Shown in pieces: positions 45,257 through 56,514 of a DNA stretch of 64,000 bases. Location: positions 868,001 to 932,000 of the forward strand of contig NZ_CP035310.1 of assembly GCF_004114695.1 (NCBI RefSeq), written 5' to 3'. The stretch's first letter is position 1. Each line of letters opens with the position of its first letter. This stretch comes from Erythrobacter sp. HKB08 (lineage in GTDB: Bacteria > Pseudomonadota > Alphaproteobacteria > Sphingomonadales > Sphingomonadaceae). The notes beneath the pieces were generated by a model. The model ran no database searches. It was not told where the DNA came from and saw only the letters and a list, made by a program, of their open reading frames with translations. A program made the translations under genes and the position numbers.

Positions 45257-46159
45257 CTAGCGCTCGCCCTTCCAGCCGATCTCGGCATATTTCGCCGACT
45301 TGGGAATATTGGTCGCCGCCTCGTTGATCGTCAGGCTCTCGCCCGGTGCCAGCGTGTCCTGCGGCGGCATGACGATCCAGTCGTAGACCTTGCGCTCGCG
45401 CTGGTCGCGCATGACGATCAGGATCGGCGGTACGCGCACCGTCTCGCGCCCGACATTGGTGATGGTGCCGCTCGCGCCGAAGAATTCGGTCCCGTTGGGA
45501 AGCGTGCGGCGGTCCTGCTGGTCGGCCGGGAAGTCGAGCACGAGATCGGGCTGCTCCGGCCCGAACAGCGGGCGGCTGACCGGCACCCAGTCTGGGAAGC
45601 CGTAATAGCTGACTGCGACGACCGTGCCGGTCGCGACCAGCGCAAAGACGGCTGCCGCAGCGGTCCAGATCTTGAGCGGGTTGCGGCGACCGCGGAAGGG
45701 CGGCTCGTATTCGAACTGCGAAACCTCGTCGTAGTCCTCTTCCGGCGGCGGGGCCGGCTGCGTCTCGACGACTGAGGGAACGGGCTCCGGCTCGGCCTCG
45801 ACCGGCTCGTCCCTTTCGGGCGCTGCGATCGGAGGCGGCGGATGCGGTGCGTCGTCTACCGCCTCTTCGGCCTGCTCGTTCGCGGCCGGTTCCTCGACAG
45901 GAGCCGGTGCTGGTGCAGGCGGCGGAGGAGGAGGGGGCGGAGGAGGAGGGCTGGCTTCGGCCGTGCGCTGCACGCCGTCGAACCCTGGGCGCGCGCTGGG
46001 CGAAGGCGCTGCCTTGGCCGTTTCGGGCGCGGAAATTTCCGGACCGTCCTGGAACCAGCTGTGCCGGCATTTGGCGCAGCGCACGGTGCGGCCTTCCACG
46101 CCGATGGCACTGTCGGGAACGACGTAGCGCGTCGAACAGGCGGGGCAGGCGATAATCAT
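45257..46159 (-). CDS. MJ0042-type zinc-finger, DUF3426 membrane protein
   Basis: The 300-aa protein begins with a zinc finger (CPACSTRYVV then CAKCRHSWF, residues 5-36). A long Pro/Glu-rich middle follows (about 50-160), then one membrane segment near 180-200 and a C-terminal DUF3426-like domain with FFGASGTITN and GESLTINEA. Such proteins commonly lie next to ftsE in sphingomonads. Its role is unknown. It is divergent from ftsE. Confidence 0.85.
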   Translation of the reverse strand: MIIACPACSTRYVVPDSAIGVEGRTVRCAKCRHSWFQDGPEISAPETAKAAPSPSARPGFDGVQRTAEASPPPPPPPPPPPAPAPAPVEEPAANEQAEEAVDDAPHPPPPIAAPERDEPVEAEPEPVPSVVETQPAPPPEEDYDEVSQFEYEPPFRGRRNPLKIWTAAAAVFALVATGTVVAVSYYGFPDWVPVSRPLFGPEQPDLVLDFPADQQDRRTLPNGTEFFGASGTITNVGRETVRVPPILIVMRDQRERKVYDWIVMPPQDTLAPGESLTINEAATNIPKSAKYAEIGWKGER

Positions 46160-46314
46160 CGTGACCGAAGTTCTTACGTTCCCGCGACTTGTGCAACAAG
46201 GCTTGCAGGCTGTGGGCAGCCGCGACAGTGGCTTTTTTCCACATGGAAGGACCGCTATAGGCCCGCAACGATGCTAATTACCGGCCAATCGAGCCCGTTT
46301 TCGGGGGCGCCGTC

Positions 46315-47046
46315 ATGACCGGCCCTGACGGCGAGGTCGTCACATTCGACAATGTCGGCTTGCGATACGGCCCGGATCGCGAGGTGTTGAGCGACGTCTC
46401 CTTCACGCTTTTTCCCGGCAGTTTCTACTTCCTCACCGGCGCGAGCGGCGCGGGCAAGACCTCGCTCCTGAAGATGCTCTACCTTGCGCAGCGCCCGTCG
46501 CGCGGCGCGATCCGCATGTTCGGGACCGACGTCATCACCCTGCCGCGCAAGAAGCTGCCGGCCTATCGCCGCCGCCTCGGCGTCGTATTCCAGGATTTCC
46601 GCCTCGTCCCGCACCTGTCGGCGTTCGACAATGTCGCACTGCCGCTGCGTGTCTCGGGCGTGCGCGAGAGCGATCTCGCCAAGCCGGTCGCCGACATGCT
46701 CGACTGGGTCGGCCTGTCGCACCGGCTCGATTCGAAACCTGCAACTCTGTCCGGCGGTGAACAGCAGCGCGTCGCCATCGCCCGCGCGGTGATCGGGCGG
46801 CCCGACATGCTGGTGGCCGACGAGCCGACCGGTAACGTCGATCCCGACATGGCGCTGAAGCTGCTGCGCCTGTTCGAGGCGCTCAACCGGCTGGGGACGA
46901 CCGTGGTGGTCGCGACCCACGATGTGCACTTGCTCAAGAAAGTGCCGGAATCGCTCATCATGCGGCTCGACAAGGGGCGGCTGTCCGACCCGACCGGCGC
47001 GCTGCGCTACCCGCCGCGACCGATGACGCAGGGGCGCAGCGCATGA
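46315..47046 (+). CDS. ftsE: Cell division ATP-binding protein FtsE
   Basis: The 243-aa ABC ATPase has Walker A GASGAGKTS, the Q-loop FQDFRLVPHL, the signature LSGGEQQRVAIARA and VADEPTGNVD, which is the FtsE/LolD type. Its partner FtsX follows with a four-base overlap. FtsEX activates peptidoglycan hydrolases at the division septum. Confidence 0.95.
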   Translation: MTGPDGEVVTFDNVGLRYGPDREVLSDVSFTLFPGSFYFLTGASGAGKTSLLKMLYLAQRPSRGAIRMFGTDVITLPRKKLPAYRRRLGVVFQDFRLVPHLSAFDNVALPLRVSGVRESDLAKPVADMLDWVGLSHRLDSKPATLSGGEQQRVAIARAVIGRPDMLVADEPTGNVDPDMALKLLRLFEALNRLGTTVVVATHDVHLLKKVPESLIMRLDKGRLSDPTGALRYPPRPMTQGRSA

Positions 47047-47975
47047 AGAAGCCGCCGACCGTCGGCCGCTCGATCGTGCGCGGTTTCTCGCGCTTCGGCG
47101 GCCAGCGGGCCGCCCAGCTCGTCCCGCAAGCGCGGCTCGCAGGGCCGATGCCGTGGGTCATCGCGATCATGGTAGCGCTCGTCGTCGTCGCTGCGGCGGG
47201 CGGGCTGGCCCTGAGCAATATCGCGGGCACTGCGCGCGCCGAGCTTGCCGGCGGCGCGACCGTCCAGATCCTCGAAGCCTCGCCGGAGCTGCGCGAGCGG
47301 CAGGCTGCCATCGCCATCGCCTCACTCGAAGCGGACCCGGCAGTCGCCTCGACCCGCCGCGTGCCCGACGAGGAACTCGATGCGCTGCTCGAACCCTGGC
47401 TCGGCGTTGGGGTCGACAACGAAACCGTGCCGGTCCCCGCATTGATCGACGTGCGCCTGGCAGGTCCGGCGACGCAGGATGTGCTCGACCGGCTGCAACG
47501 CGATTTGGCGGAGCGCGCGCCCGATGCGCGGATCGATGCACAGGCAAGCTGGCTCGGCCCGGTATTCGACGCGATCGCCTCGCTGCAATATCTCGCACTC
47601 GCGCTGGTCGTGTTGTTGGCGCTGACAAGCGTCGCGGCAGTGTGGCTCGCAGCCCGCAGCGCGCTCGGCGGCAATTTCCCGACGATCGAGGTTGTGCACA
47701 TGCTGGGCGGCACGGATGCGCAGATCGCACGTATTTTCGAGCGCTCGATCGGCTTCGACGCGACGCTCGGCGGGGCTGTCGGCCTTGCTGCCGGAGCGGG
47801 CGCGGTGCTGCTGCTCGGCAGGCAATTCGATGCGCTCGGTTCGGGCATGATGGCGGGCGGCGCCCTCGGCATGGTCGATTGGGCGATCATCATCGCGATC
47901 CCCTTCGCTGCCATCGCCATCGCCATGATCACCGCGCGGCTGACCGTGCTCCTCGCGCTGAGGCGGATCCTGTGA
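47043..47975 (+). CDS. ftsX: Cell division permease FtsX
   Basis: The 310-aa protein has an N-terminal cytoplasmic part, a first membrane segment near residues 38-60, an extracytoplasmic domain, then three further membrane segments near 180-305 with the FtsX-type EVVHMLGGTDAQIARIF. It overlaps ftsE by four bases and the next gene by one. Confidence 0.93.
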   Translation: MKKPPTVGRSIVRGFSRFGGQRAAQLVPQARLAGPMPWVIAIMVALVVVAAAGGLALSNIAGTARAELAGGATVQILEASPELRERQAAIAIASLEADPAVASTRRVPDEELDALLEPWLGVGVDNETVPVPALIDVRLAGPATQDVLDRLQRDLAERAPDARIDAQASWLGPVFDAIASLQYLALALVVLLALTSVAAVWLAARSALGGNFPTIEVVHMLGGTDAQIARIFERSIGFDATLGGAVGLAAGAGAVLLLGRQFDALGSGMMAGGALGMVDWAIIIAIPFAAIAIAMITARLTVLLALRRIL

Positions 47976-48502
47976 TGCGGCGTTTCCTTGCAGGCCTGGC
48001 AGTCGTGTGGTTCCTCGGCTTCCTGTGGTTCACCATCTGGCTGCCCGGTCCGCTCGACGCGAAGACCGGCGATGCGGCCATCGTGCCGACCGGCGCGGCT
48101 GGCCGTATCGAGCGCGGGCTCGAACTGCTCGACCAGGGCAAGGTCGAGGCGCTGCTCGTCACCGGCGTCGATCCCGAGGTGAAGCCGGGCGAATTCGCCG
48201 CGCAGTTCGAGGTTTCCGAGCAGCAGATGGAATGCTGCGTAACGCTCGGTTCGATGGCGGTCGATACGCGCGGCAATGCGACCGAAACGGCGGAATGGGT
48301 CGAGGGACGCAAGCTCAAGTCGGTGCGCCTCGTGACGACCGACTGGCATATGCGCCGCGCCCGCGTGGAACTTCGCCGCGCGCTGCCCGACGACGTGGCG
48401 ATCCGCAGCGATGCAGTGCCGTCGGAGCCTTCGCTGCGCATCCTCTTCCTCGAGTATCACAAGCTGCTCGCGACCTGGATTTTCGGGCTCTGGAGGGGCT
48501 GA
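47975..48502 (+). CDS. YdcF/ElyC-like DUF218 protein
   Basis: The 175-aa protein has one N-terminal membrane segment (residues 4-20) and the DUF218 pattern: DAAIVPTGAAGRIERGLELL, LLVTGVD, NATETAEW, LVTTDWHMRRARVELRRAL. Family members are envelope-linked, and E. coli ElyC acts in cell-wall precursor balance. Its ATG shares a base with the ftsX stop, so it is in the ftsEX operon. Confidence 0.88.
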   Translation: MRRFLAGLAVVWFLGFLWFTIWLPGPLDAKTGDAAIVPTGAAGRIERGLELLDQGKVEALLVTGVDPEVKPGEFAAQFEVSEQQMECCVTLGSMAVDTRGNATETAEWVEGRKLKSVRLVTTDWHMRRARVELRRALPDDVAIRSDAVPSEPSLRILFLEYHKLLATWIFGLWRG

Positions 48503-48508
48503 GCGGCA

Positions 48509-49189
48509 ATGACCCTCCTGCGCAATCTCCTCTACTATCCCGTTTTCTATATCGGCAGCCCGATCCTCGTGCTGATCGCGATGCCGATCATGTTCATCAA
48601 CGCCGAGGCCTACCGCAAGTGGGTGCGCATCTGGGCGCGGTTCCATCACTGGTGCCTCAAGAACCTGCTCGGCATCCATATCGAGATGGAAGGCGGCCCG
48701 ATCGAGGGGCCGGCGCTCTATGTCTTCAAGCACGAAAGCATGCTCGAGGCGCTCGATCTGCCGCGGATCTTCGAATACCCCGCGCCCTTCGCCAAGCAGG
48801 AGATGTTCGACCTGCCCGGCTGGGGGCTGGTGGCCGAGCGCTATGGCTGCGTGCCCGTCGCGCGCAACCAGGGGGCGAAGGCGCTGCGCAAGATGGTCGC
48901 GGCGGCGAGGGAGCGCTCGTCGCAAGGGCGCGAGCTGGTGCTGTTTCCGGAAGGTACGCGCATCCCGCATGGCACGGTTGCGCCGCTGAGGCCTGGGTTC
49001 GCGGGGCTCTACAAGCTGCTCCACCTGCCGATTGTGCCGGTCGCGGTGAACTCGGGGCCGCTCTACCATCGCTGGATCAAGCAGCCCGGGACGATCACCT
49101 ACAAGTTCGGCGAGACGATCCCGCCCGGCCTGCCGCGCGCCGAGGTCGAGAAGAAGGTCGAGCAGGCGCTCAACGCGCTCAACAGCTGA
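48509..49189 (+). CDS. plsC: 1-acyl-sn-glycerol-3-phosphate acyltransferase (PlsC-like)
   Basis: The 226-aa protein has a membrane segment (about residues 9-30), FKHESMLEAL near 74, EGTRIPHG near 150 and the PIVPVAVNSG segment. The first motif reads H-x4-E rather than H-x4-D, a variant seen in alphaproteobacterial relatives. It adds the second acyl chain to lysophosphatidate. It lies 6 bases after the YdcF-like gene. Confidence 0.88.
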   Translation: MTLLRNLLYYPVFYIGSPILVLIAMPIMFINAEAYRKWVRIWARFHHWCLKNLLGIHIEMEGGPIEGPALYVFKHESMLEALDLPRIFEYPAPFAKQEMFDLPGWGLVAERYGCVPVARNQGAKALRKMVAAARERSSQGRELVLFPEGTRIPHGTVAPLRPGFAGLYKLLHLPIVPVAVNSGPLYHRWIKQPGTITYKFGETIPPGLPRAEVEKKVEQALNALNS

Positions 49190-50095
49190 TCAGTGATCCT
49201 TGCGCCCGAAGTCGGGCCGCGCATCATCCTGCCCTTCCTCGATGATCGAACGCCGGATCGCGCGGGTGCGGCTGAAGAGCTCGTGCAGCTTCTCGCCATC
49301 GCCATTGCGGATCGCGCGCTGGAGGGCCGAGAGATCCTCGTTGAAGCGCCCGAGCACTTCGAGCACCGCATCGCGATTGTTGAGGAAGACATCGCGCCAC
49401 ATCACCGGATCGGACGCGGCAATGCGCGTGAAATCGCGGAAACCGCCGGCGGAATACTTGATCACCTCGCCGCGCGTCACATCCTCGAGGTCGGAGGCGG
49501 TCCCGACGATGGTATAGGCGATGAGGTGCGGGATGTGGCTCGTCACAGCGAGGACGAGGTCGTGATGCTCGGCATCCATGATCTCGACCTTCGCGCCGAG
49601 ACCTTCCCAGAACTGCGTGAGTTTGGCGACGGCATCGGAGGGCGCATCCTCCTGCGGTGTGAGGATGCACCAGCGGTGGCTGAACAGGCTGGCGAACCCG
49701 GCATCCGGCCCGCTTTGCTCGGTACCGGCAACCGGGTGGGCCGGGATGATGGTGTGATCGGGCAGGGCCGCGGCCAAGGCCTCGCCGACCGATTGCTTCG
49801 ACGAGCCGACATCGGTCACCACCGCACCGGCAGGCAGGCTGCCGGCGAAATCGCGCGCCGCATCGGCCATTGCGCCGACGGGCACGCAGAGGATGACGAG
49901 ATCGGCATCAGCGACAGCCTCGCTGGCGGTTTCCTTGACGGAATCGACCAAGCCGAGCTGTGCAGCGCGCTCGCGGGTCTTGGGATCGGCATCGTAGCCC
50001 GTCGTGGTGCAGCCGGTCAGGTTCTCGCGGATCGCAAGGCCGAGCGAGCCGCCGAGCAGGCCGAGGCCGATGATCGCAACGCGCTCGAAACTCAT
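49190..50095 (-). CDS. tyrA: Prephenate/arogenate dehydrogenase
   Basis: The 301-aa protein has the Rossmann motif [18 protein letters not shown] at the start, DVGSSKQSV near 97, [13 protein letters not shown] near 119 and DRVxS-type [14 protein letters not shown] near 182. It makes hydroxyphenylpyruvate or tyrosine precursors. Its ATG overlaps the end of hisC, forming a hisC-tyrA pair common in alphaproteobacteria. It is convergent with plsC, with no gap. Confidence 0.93.
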   Translation of the reverse strand: MSFERVAIIGLGLLGGSLGLAIRENLTGCTTTGYDADPKTRERAAQLGLVDSVKETASEAVADADLVILCVPVGAMADAARDFAGSLPAGAVVTDVGSSKQSVGEALAAALPDHTIIPAHPVAGTEQSGPDAGFASLFSHRWCILTPQEDAPSDAVAKLTQFWEGLGAKVEIMDAEHHDLVLAVTSHIPHLIAYTIVGTASDLEDVTRGEVIKYSAGGFRDFTRIAASDPVMWRDVFLNNRDAVLEVLGRFNEDLSALQRAIRNGDGEKLHELFSRTRAIRRSIIEEGQDDARPDFGRKDH

Positions 50096-51207
50096 CCCGC
50101 CTGCTCCGCTTGCTCGCGGATGATCGCGGCGATCGCGTCCATCTGCTCGCGCGTGCCGATGGTGATGCGCAGCGCATGGGGCAGCCCCTGTCCCGGCAGA
50201 TGCCGCACGGCATAGCCGCCGTCGGCCAGTGCCTGCAGCGCAGTCTCGGCCGAAAGCGCGCCTTCGAACAGGACAAGCAGGAAGTTCGCCTTGCTCGGCA
50301 CCGTGCGGATGCCGTGATTGCCGAGCGCATCCATCGCCTCGGCAAAGCGCTGCAATTCGGCGGCATTATGCTCGCGCGAATGTTCGACGAATGACTGGTC
50401 GCCGCAGGCCGCTTTTGCCGCCGCCTGCCCGTGGTTGGTCACGTTGAACGGCCCGCGAATGCGGTTGAGCGCATCGACGATATGCGGCGCGCCGGTGCCC
50501 CAGCCGATCCGCTCGCCGGCAAGCCCGTAGATCTTGGAGAAGGTCCGGGTGACGAGCACGTTCTCGTGGGCGGCGGCGAGTTCGAGGCCTCCGTCGTCCT
50601 CCGCCGCCGTGAGATACTCGCCATAGGCCTGGTCGAGCACGAACAGCACTTCGCGCGGGAGGCCGGCATGGAGGCGCGCAATCTCCTCGCGCGGCAGGTA
50701 GGTTCCGGTCGGATTGTTCGGATTGGCGAGGAACACCACCCGCGTCCGGTCGGTGACGGCTGCGAGCAGCGCATCCACATCCATGGAGTAGTCGCGGTCC
50801 TCCGCCTCGACCGGCGTCGCGCCGCAGCGGCGCGCAGCGATGTCGTAGACCGAGAAGCTGTAGCGCGAGAACAGCACTTCATCGCCCGGCCCGGCATAGG
50901 CCTGCGCGGCAAGGTTGAGCAGTTCGTCCGAGCCCGTCCCGCAGACGATCCGCGCCGGATCGACGCCGTGCAGTTCGCCGATCGCCGCGCGCAGGGCAGT
51001 CGCATCGGGATCGGGGTAGAGCGCCGGATGGCGGGCCTCTGCCATTGCAGCCAGCGCCGCCTCGCTGCAGCCGAGCGGGTTCTCGTTGGCGGAAAGCTTC
51101 ACGAGCTCGCGCCCGTCGCTCGCCTTGGCCTTGCCCGGCACATAGGCATGAATGCCCTCGATCCAGGGCTTTATGGTCGGCCGGTTGTTGTGCGGTTCGT
51201 CTGCCAT
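50092..51207 (-). CDS. hisC: Histidinol-phosphate aminotransferase
   Basis: The 371-aa class II PLP enzyme has LSANENPLG near residue 40, CGTGSDELL near 92, [10 protein letters not shown] near 160 and the PLP-lysine [15 protein letters not shown] near 227. The start at ATG 51207 gives the usual length. The pairing with tyrA suggests it also transaminates aromatic keto acids, as known for some relatives. Confidence 0.93.
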   Translation of the reverse strand: MADEPHNNRPTIKPWIEGIHAYVPGKAKASDGRELVKLSANENPLGCSEAALAAMAEARHPALYPDPDATALRAAIGELHGVDPARIVCGTGSDELLNLAAQAYAGPGDEVLFSRYSFSVYDIAARRCGATPVEAEDRDYSMDVDALLAAVTDRTRVVFLANPNNPTGTYLPREEIARLHAGLPREVLFVLDQAYGEYLTAAEDDGGLELAAAHENVLVTRTFSKIYGLAGERIGWGTGAPHIVDALNRIRGPFNVTNHGQAAAKAACGDQSFVEHSREHNAAELQRFAEAMDALGNHGIRTVPSKANFLLVLFEGALSAETALQALADGGYAVRHLPGQGLPHALRITIGTREQMDAIAAIIREQAEQAG

Positions 51208-51235
51208 CGTGGGTTTCAGGCCATAAAGAAATACA

Positions 51236-51262
51236 GCCCTTCGACAAGTTCGGGGCGAGCGG
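51236..51262. repeat. Sphingomonad-type intergenic repeat
   Basis: GCCCTTCGACAAGTTCGGGG and the following CGAGCGG match the short palindromic repeat (CTTCGACAAGCTCAGGGCGAG-like) scattered through sphingomonad genomes, recognised from memory. It lies in the spacer between hisC and metX. Confidence 0.55.
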
Positions 51263-51338
51263 ATAGAGAAGCTTTCCCTAGACCCGTTCGCGCGGGACCT
51301 GTCGATGCACTCTTGTTTCGTGTGACCCAAGGCCAGAT

Positions 51339-52448
51339 TTGAGCACGCCCTTCCAGACCCTCTCGCTTCCGACCGACCTGCCGCTCGACAGCGGACAGGT
51401 GCTTTCGGGCGTGCAGATCGCTTACGAGACCTATGGCGAGCTGGCGGGCGACAAGTCGAACGCGATCCTCATCTGCCATGCGCTGACGGGCGACCAGTAT
51501 GTCGCGAGCACCCATCCGGTGACCGGCAAGCCGGGCTGGTGGGAACGCATGGTCGGACCCGGAAAGCCGATCGACACCGATCGCTACCACGTGATCTGCG
51601 CCAATGTGATCGGCAGTTGCATGGGCTCGACCGGCCCGGCGAGCGCGGCTGCGGATGGCGCGCCCTATGCGATGCGCTTCCCGGTCATCACCATTCGCGA
51701 CATGGTCCGCGGGCTCGTCGCGCTGCTCGATGCGCTCGGGATCGAACGGCTCCATGCCGTGGTCGGCGGATCGATGGGCGGGATGCAGGCATTGAGCCTC
51801 GCGGCCAACTGGCCCGAGCGCGCCGAGCGCGTTCTCGCCATCGCGACGACCGCTCGCCACTCGGCACAGAACATTGCTTTCCACGAAGTAGGGCGGCAGG
51901 CGATTATGGCCGACCCGAACTGGCAGGGCGGGGACTATTACGGCGGCGAAAGTGCGCCCGATGCCGGCCTCGCGGTTGCGCGCATGGCGGCGCACATCAC
52001 CTACCTGTCCGAGGAAGGGCTGACCGAGAAATTCGGTCGCCGCTTGCAGGACCGCGAGGAAAAGACATTCGGCTTCGATGCGGATTTCCAGGTCGAGAGC
52101 TACCTGCGCTACCAGGGCAGCGGCTTCACCCGGCGCTTCGATGCGAACAGCTACCTCTATATCACCCGCGCGATGGATTATTTCGACATTGCCGAAGAGC
52201 ACGCCAAGGACGGGCAGGAAGGCAAGCTTGCGGATGCCTTCGCCGGCACGAAGGCGCGCTTCTGCGTGGTCAGCTTCGACAGCGACTGGCTCTACCCGAC
52301 TTCGGAGAGCCGCCATGTCGTCCACGCTCTCAATGCCGCCGGCGCGCCGGTCAGCTTCGTCGAACTGTCCGCACCGTTCGGGCATGACAGCTTCCTGCTC
52401 GATGTCCCCGCGCTCGACCGGGTGGTGAAGGGTTTCCTCGATGGGTGA
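51339..52448 (+). CDS. metX: Homoserine O-acetyltransferase
   Basis: The 369-aa alpha/beta-hydrolase has [11 protein letters not shown] near residue 48, the nucleophile [12 protein letters not shown] near 144, DSDWLYPT near 310 and GHDSFLL near 346. The start appears to be TTG. It activates homoserine for methionine synthesis. It overlaps metW by 8 bases. No recognisable SAM riboswitch is in the 131-base spacer before it. Confidence 0.93.
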   Translation: MSTPFQTLSLPTDLPLDSGQVLSGVQIAYETYGELAGDKSNAILICHALTGDQYVASTHPVTGKPGWWERMVGPGKPIDTDRYHVICANVIGSCMGSTGPASAAADGAPYAMRFPVITIRDMVRGLVALLDALGIERLHAVVGGSMGGMQALSLAANWPERAERVLAIATTARHSAQNIAFHEVGRQAIMADPNWQGGDYYGGESAPDAGLAVARMAAHITYLSEEGLTEKFGRRLQDREEKTFGFDADFQVESYLRYQGSGFTRRFDANSYLYITRAMDYFDIAEEHAKDGQEGKLADAFAGTKARFCVVSFDSDWLYPTSESRHVVHALNAAGAPVSFVELSAPFGHDSFLLDVPALDRVVKGFLDG

Positions 52449-53037
52449 CGCATTGCGCCCCGATCTCGCGGTGATCGCCGCCCATGTGCCGCAAGGCGCG
52501 CGCGTGCTCGATGTCGGCTGCGGCGACGGGGTGCTGCTCGCCACCTTGCGCGACGAGAAGGGCGTCGATGCGCGCGGGATCGAGATCGATCCGGTATGCG
52601 TCGAGCGCTGCGTCGCGCGCGGGCTGTCGGTGGTGCAGGGCGATGCTGACAAGGACCTGACCTTCTATCCCGACGGCGCGTTCGACGTCGCGATCCTCAG
52701 CCAGACACTGCAGACCGCCGCGCGGCCCGACCACATGCTGCGCGAACTGCTGCGCGTCGGCAGCCGCGCCTTCGTCAGCTTCCCCAATTTCGCCTACTGG
52801 CGCATGCGCTGGGCGCTGATGAGCAAGGGTCGCATGCCGGTGACGCGTCATCTGCCGGTCAGTTGGTACGAGACGCAGAACATCCACCACGTGACGGTGA
52901 AGGACTTCGAACAGCTCGCCGCCGACCTCGGCATCGTGATCGAGAACCGCTGGTTCTTCACTCGCGAGCACGAAGTCGCGAAGGGCGGCGCCAACTGGCG
53001 CGCGGAATATGCACTGTTCGAAGTGAGCGGGCGCTAG
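52441..53037 (+). CDS. metW: Methionine biosynthesis protein MetW
   Basis: The 198-aa protein has the methyltransferase-like motif [12 protein letters not shown] near residue 24, DAILSQTLQ-type [15 protein letters not shown] and [11 protein letters not shown] near 118. MetW works with MetX in many proteobacteria. It converges with the S-formylglutathione hydrolase gene, overlapping by 4 bases. Confidence 0.93.
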   Translation: MGDALRPDLAVIAAHVPQGARVLDVGCGDGVLLATLRDEKGVDARGIEIDPVCVERCVARGLSVVQGDADKDLTFYPDGAFDVAILSQTLQTAARPDHMLRELLRVGSRAFVSFPNFAYWRMRWALMSKGRMPVTRHLPVSWYETQNIHHVTVKDFEQLAADLGIVIENRWFFTREHEVAKGGANWRAEYALFEVSGR

Positions 53038-53888
53038 GCCTTCAACCGCTCCACATGCCACGCGACATGGTCGGCCATGAAGGTCGAGATGAAGTAATAG
53101 GAGTGGTCGTAACCCTCCTGCATGCGGATTTCCGGCTGCATGCCCGCTGCCTCGCATACCTCGACGAGGCGGTGGGTCTGGAGCTGTTCGTCGAGGAAGT
53201 TGTCCGCCGTTCCCTGGTCGACGAGGATGTGGTCGTGCCGCGCACCATCCTCGATCAGGGCGACGGCGTCGTATTCGCGCCAGCTCGCCCGGTCATCGCC
53301 GAGGTAGCGCCCCAAGGCTTTCTCGCCCCAGGGAACCTGGCTCGGCGCGACGATCGGGCTGAAGGCGCTGATCGACCGGAAGCGTTCGGGATTTCGCAGC
53401 CCGATCGTCAGCGCACCGTGGCCGCCCATCGAATGGCCGGTGATCGACTGCCGGGTCATATCGAGCGGGAAATTCTCGGCAACCAGTTCGGGTAGCTCGC
53501 GCTCGATATAGCTGCGCATGCGGTAGTGCTTGCGCCACGGCTCGCGCGTCGCATCGACATAAAAGCCAGCGCCCTTGCCGAAATCGTATTCGTCCGCCGC
53601 GTCGGGAACATCGTCACCGCGAGGGGATGTGTCTGGCGCGATGAAGGCGACGCCCGCCTCTTCGCAGGCGCGTCTGAACTCGCCCTTCTCGGTGACATTG
53701 GCATGCGTGCAGGTGAGGCCCGAAAGGTACCAGATCAGCGGGACGGGCCGGTCCTCCTCCATCGGCGGGAGGAAGAGCGAGAAGGTCATCTCGCAACCGG
53801 TCTCTTTCGAGCGGTGCTTGTAGACACCCTGCGTGCCGCCATGGGCCCTGTTTTCGCTGACGGTTTCGATGGCGGTTTCGATGGTCAT
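53034..53888 (-). CDS. fghA: S-formylglutathione hydrolase
   Basis: The 284-aa esterase has SGLTCTHANVTEKGEFRR near residue 54, GDDVPDAADEYDFGKGAGFY near 82 and the nucleophile GHSMGGHGALT near 147. It completes glutathione-dependent formaldehyde oxidation after the adhC product. The start at 53888 matches the family N-terminus; its ATG overlaps the preceding stop. Confidence 0.94.
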   Translation of the reverse strand: MTIETAIETVSENRAHGGTQGVYKHRSKETGCEMTFSLFLPPMEEDRPVPLIWYLSGLTCTHANVTEKGEFRRACEEAGVAFIAPDTSPRGDDVPDAADEYDFGKGAGFYVDATREPWRKHYRMRSYIERELPELVAENFPLDMTRQSITGHSMGGHGALTIGLRNPERFRSISAFSPIVAPSQVPWGEKALGRYLGDDRASWREYDAVALIEDGARHDHILVDQGTADNFLDEQLQTHRLVEVCEAAGMQPEIRMQEGYDHSYYFISTFMADHVAWHVERLKA

Positions 53889-54388
53889 TCCTCGTCCTTG
53901 GTCGGGATGGGTGCGACAAGCGCGTCGTGACCCCAATGTTCGAGCAGGCGCAAAGTGTCCGCGCCCGAAAGGCCGATGGTGGCCGTGTTGCGCAGGGGAT
54001 GGACGTTGACGCGCCCGGCTTCCGCCAGTCCCCGGTCGATGACGACCGTGATGCTGCCCGGTTCGGCATTGATCATCGCGAGCGGGGTCACCGAACCGGG
54101 CGAGATGCCGATCAGCCGCTCCATGTCTTCCGCCTTGCCGAAGCTCACGCGCTTGCACCCGATCGCTTGGGGCAGGGCTTTCAGGTCGACGCGGATTTCG
54201 GCCGGCACGGTGACCAGCCAGAAGTCGCCGCCTGCATCCTTCAGGAACAGGTTCTTGGTGTGCTCGCCGGGGATGTGGGCCTTGAGGTCGCGGCTTTCAT
54301 CGACGGTGAAGACCGCCGGGTGCTCATGCGCCTCGAAGGAAATCGAAAGCGCGGCGAGATCCGCCATCAGGCCGTCCTCGCCGCGCAT
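53885..54388 (-). CDS. Prolyl-tRNA editing (YbaK/ProX-like) protein
   Basis: The 167-aa protein has the YbaK/ProX pattern: HEHPAVFTVDES, GEHTKNLFLKD near 41, ISPGSVTPLAMIN near 97. Such proteins deacylate mischarged tRNA-Pro. The ATG at 54388 matches family length and lies 7 bases after the VOC gene. Its place among formaldehyde genes seems incidental. Confidence 0.87.
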   Translation of the reverse strand: MRGEDGLMADLAALSISFEAHEHPAVFTVDESRDLKAHIPGEHTKNLFLKDAGGDFWLVTVPAEIRVDLKALPQAIGCKRVSFGKAEDMERLIGISPGSVTPLAMINAEPGSITVVIDRGLAEAGRVNVHPLRNTATIGLSGADTLRLLEHWGHDALVAPIPTKDEE

Positions 54389-54395
54389 TCCCGGA

Positions 54396-54767
54396 TCAGC
54401 CCATGCGGTGCAGCGCGCAGAGCTTGTTGCCGTCGGGATCGCGCAGGTAGGCAAGGTACATGCCCGAGCCCGGGCGCTCGCCGGGCGGGTCTTCGATGGC
54501 CGTGCCGCCCGCTTCGACGCCCGCGGCGTGCCATGCATCGGCCTGCTCCGGGGTCATCGCGAAACCGATGGTGCAGCCATTGCCCGCAGTCGCCGGCTTG
54601 CCGTCAATCGGCTGGGTCACGAGGAACGCGCCGCCATTGTGGAGGTACATCAGGCGGCCCTTGTCATCGACGATGGCTTCCTTGCCGCCGATCGCCTTGA
54701 AGGTCGCATCGTAGAACTTTTTCGAACGCTCGATGTCGTTCGAGCCGACCATCATGTGACTGTACAT
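54396..54767 (-). CDS. VOC-family (glyoxalase-like) protein
   Basis: The 123-aa protein has the VOC fold pattern: HMMVGSNDIERSKKFYDATF at residues 4-23 and YLRDPDGNKLCALHRMG at the end. The ATG at 54767 has AGGGAGAG upstream. Substrate not known. Confidence 0.82.
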   Translation of the reverse strand: MYSHMMVGSNDIERSKKFYDATFKAIGGKEAIVDDKGRLMYLHNGGAFLVTQPIDGKPATAGNGCTIGFAMTPEQADAWHAAGVEAGGTAIEDPPGERPGSGMYLAYLRDPDGNKLCALHRMG

Positions 54768-54827
54768 AGTTCTCTCCCTTAGGTTTCGATTCGCCACCTT
54801 AGGCGCGGCGGCAGGCGGTGCAAGCGC

Positions 54828-55183
54828 TCAGATATCGACTGCCACCTTCGCCGTCGCGTGGTCGCCCGAATTGGGTGTGCCCTCGGTGTCCATCACGAAC
54901 AGTTTCGCTTCGCCGCGCGGTGCGCGGGGCCGGTGCTCGGTGCCCTTCGGCACGACGATCATCTCGCCGGGCGAGAGCTTTTCGGTCCGGTCGCGGAAGT
55001 CGATTTCAAGCTCGCCCTCGATGACCAGGAACAGCTCGTCCGTATCGGGGTGGCTGTGCCAGTGGTAATCACCTTCGACCTTGCACAGGCGAACCTCGTT
55101 CCCGTTGAAGCGCGCCGCAATGCGCGGAGCCCATTGCTCGGTAAACTGGCCGAACTTGTCGGCGAGGTTGACCTTGGCGCCCA

Positions 55184-55184
<1 letters not shown>
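54828..55184 (-). CDS. Cupin-domain protein
   Basis: The 118-aa protein has one cupin: HWHSHPDTDELFLVIEGE near residues 42-59 and PGEMIVVPKGTEHRP near 72-86, giving likely metal ligands His, His, Glu and His. Its ATG shares a base with the stop of adhC. Function unknown; a role in the aldehyde cluster is possible. Confidence 0.82.
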
Positions 55185-56290
<1,106 letters not shown>

Positions 56291-56514
56291 GGACTGAATT
56301 CTCCTGTCGAATCTGCGGGCGCACCATTGCTCTGCCGACGCTCACATGGCCAGTGTTTCTTTTGCGCCCGCAGGAATGGGGGGAAGGGCGAATACCGGCT
56401 GCTGGTCGTGAACCTCGAAAACCGCGAAGTGCTTTCCGCCGAGACTGTCGAGCCGGTCCCGGTCGGGTGATGCATTCCGCTTGGTTTCCATACGGCTTGG
56501 TCTAATCAGGGCGA

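Noticed and set aside
46958-49069. Very long reverse frame (703 codons) opposite ftsX to plsC
   Set aside because: Antisense of well-recognised genes in high-GC DNA; composition rich in Arg and Ser as in shadow frames.
51208-51338. SAM riboswitch before metX
   Set aside because: Known in some alphaproteobacteria, but I could not trace the conserved SAM-II core in this spacer.
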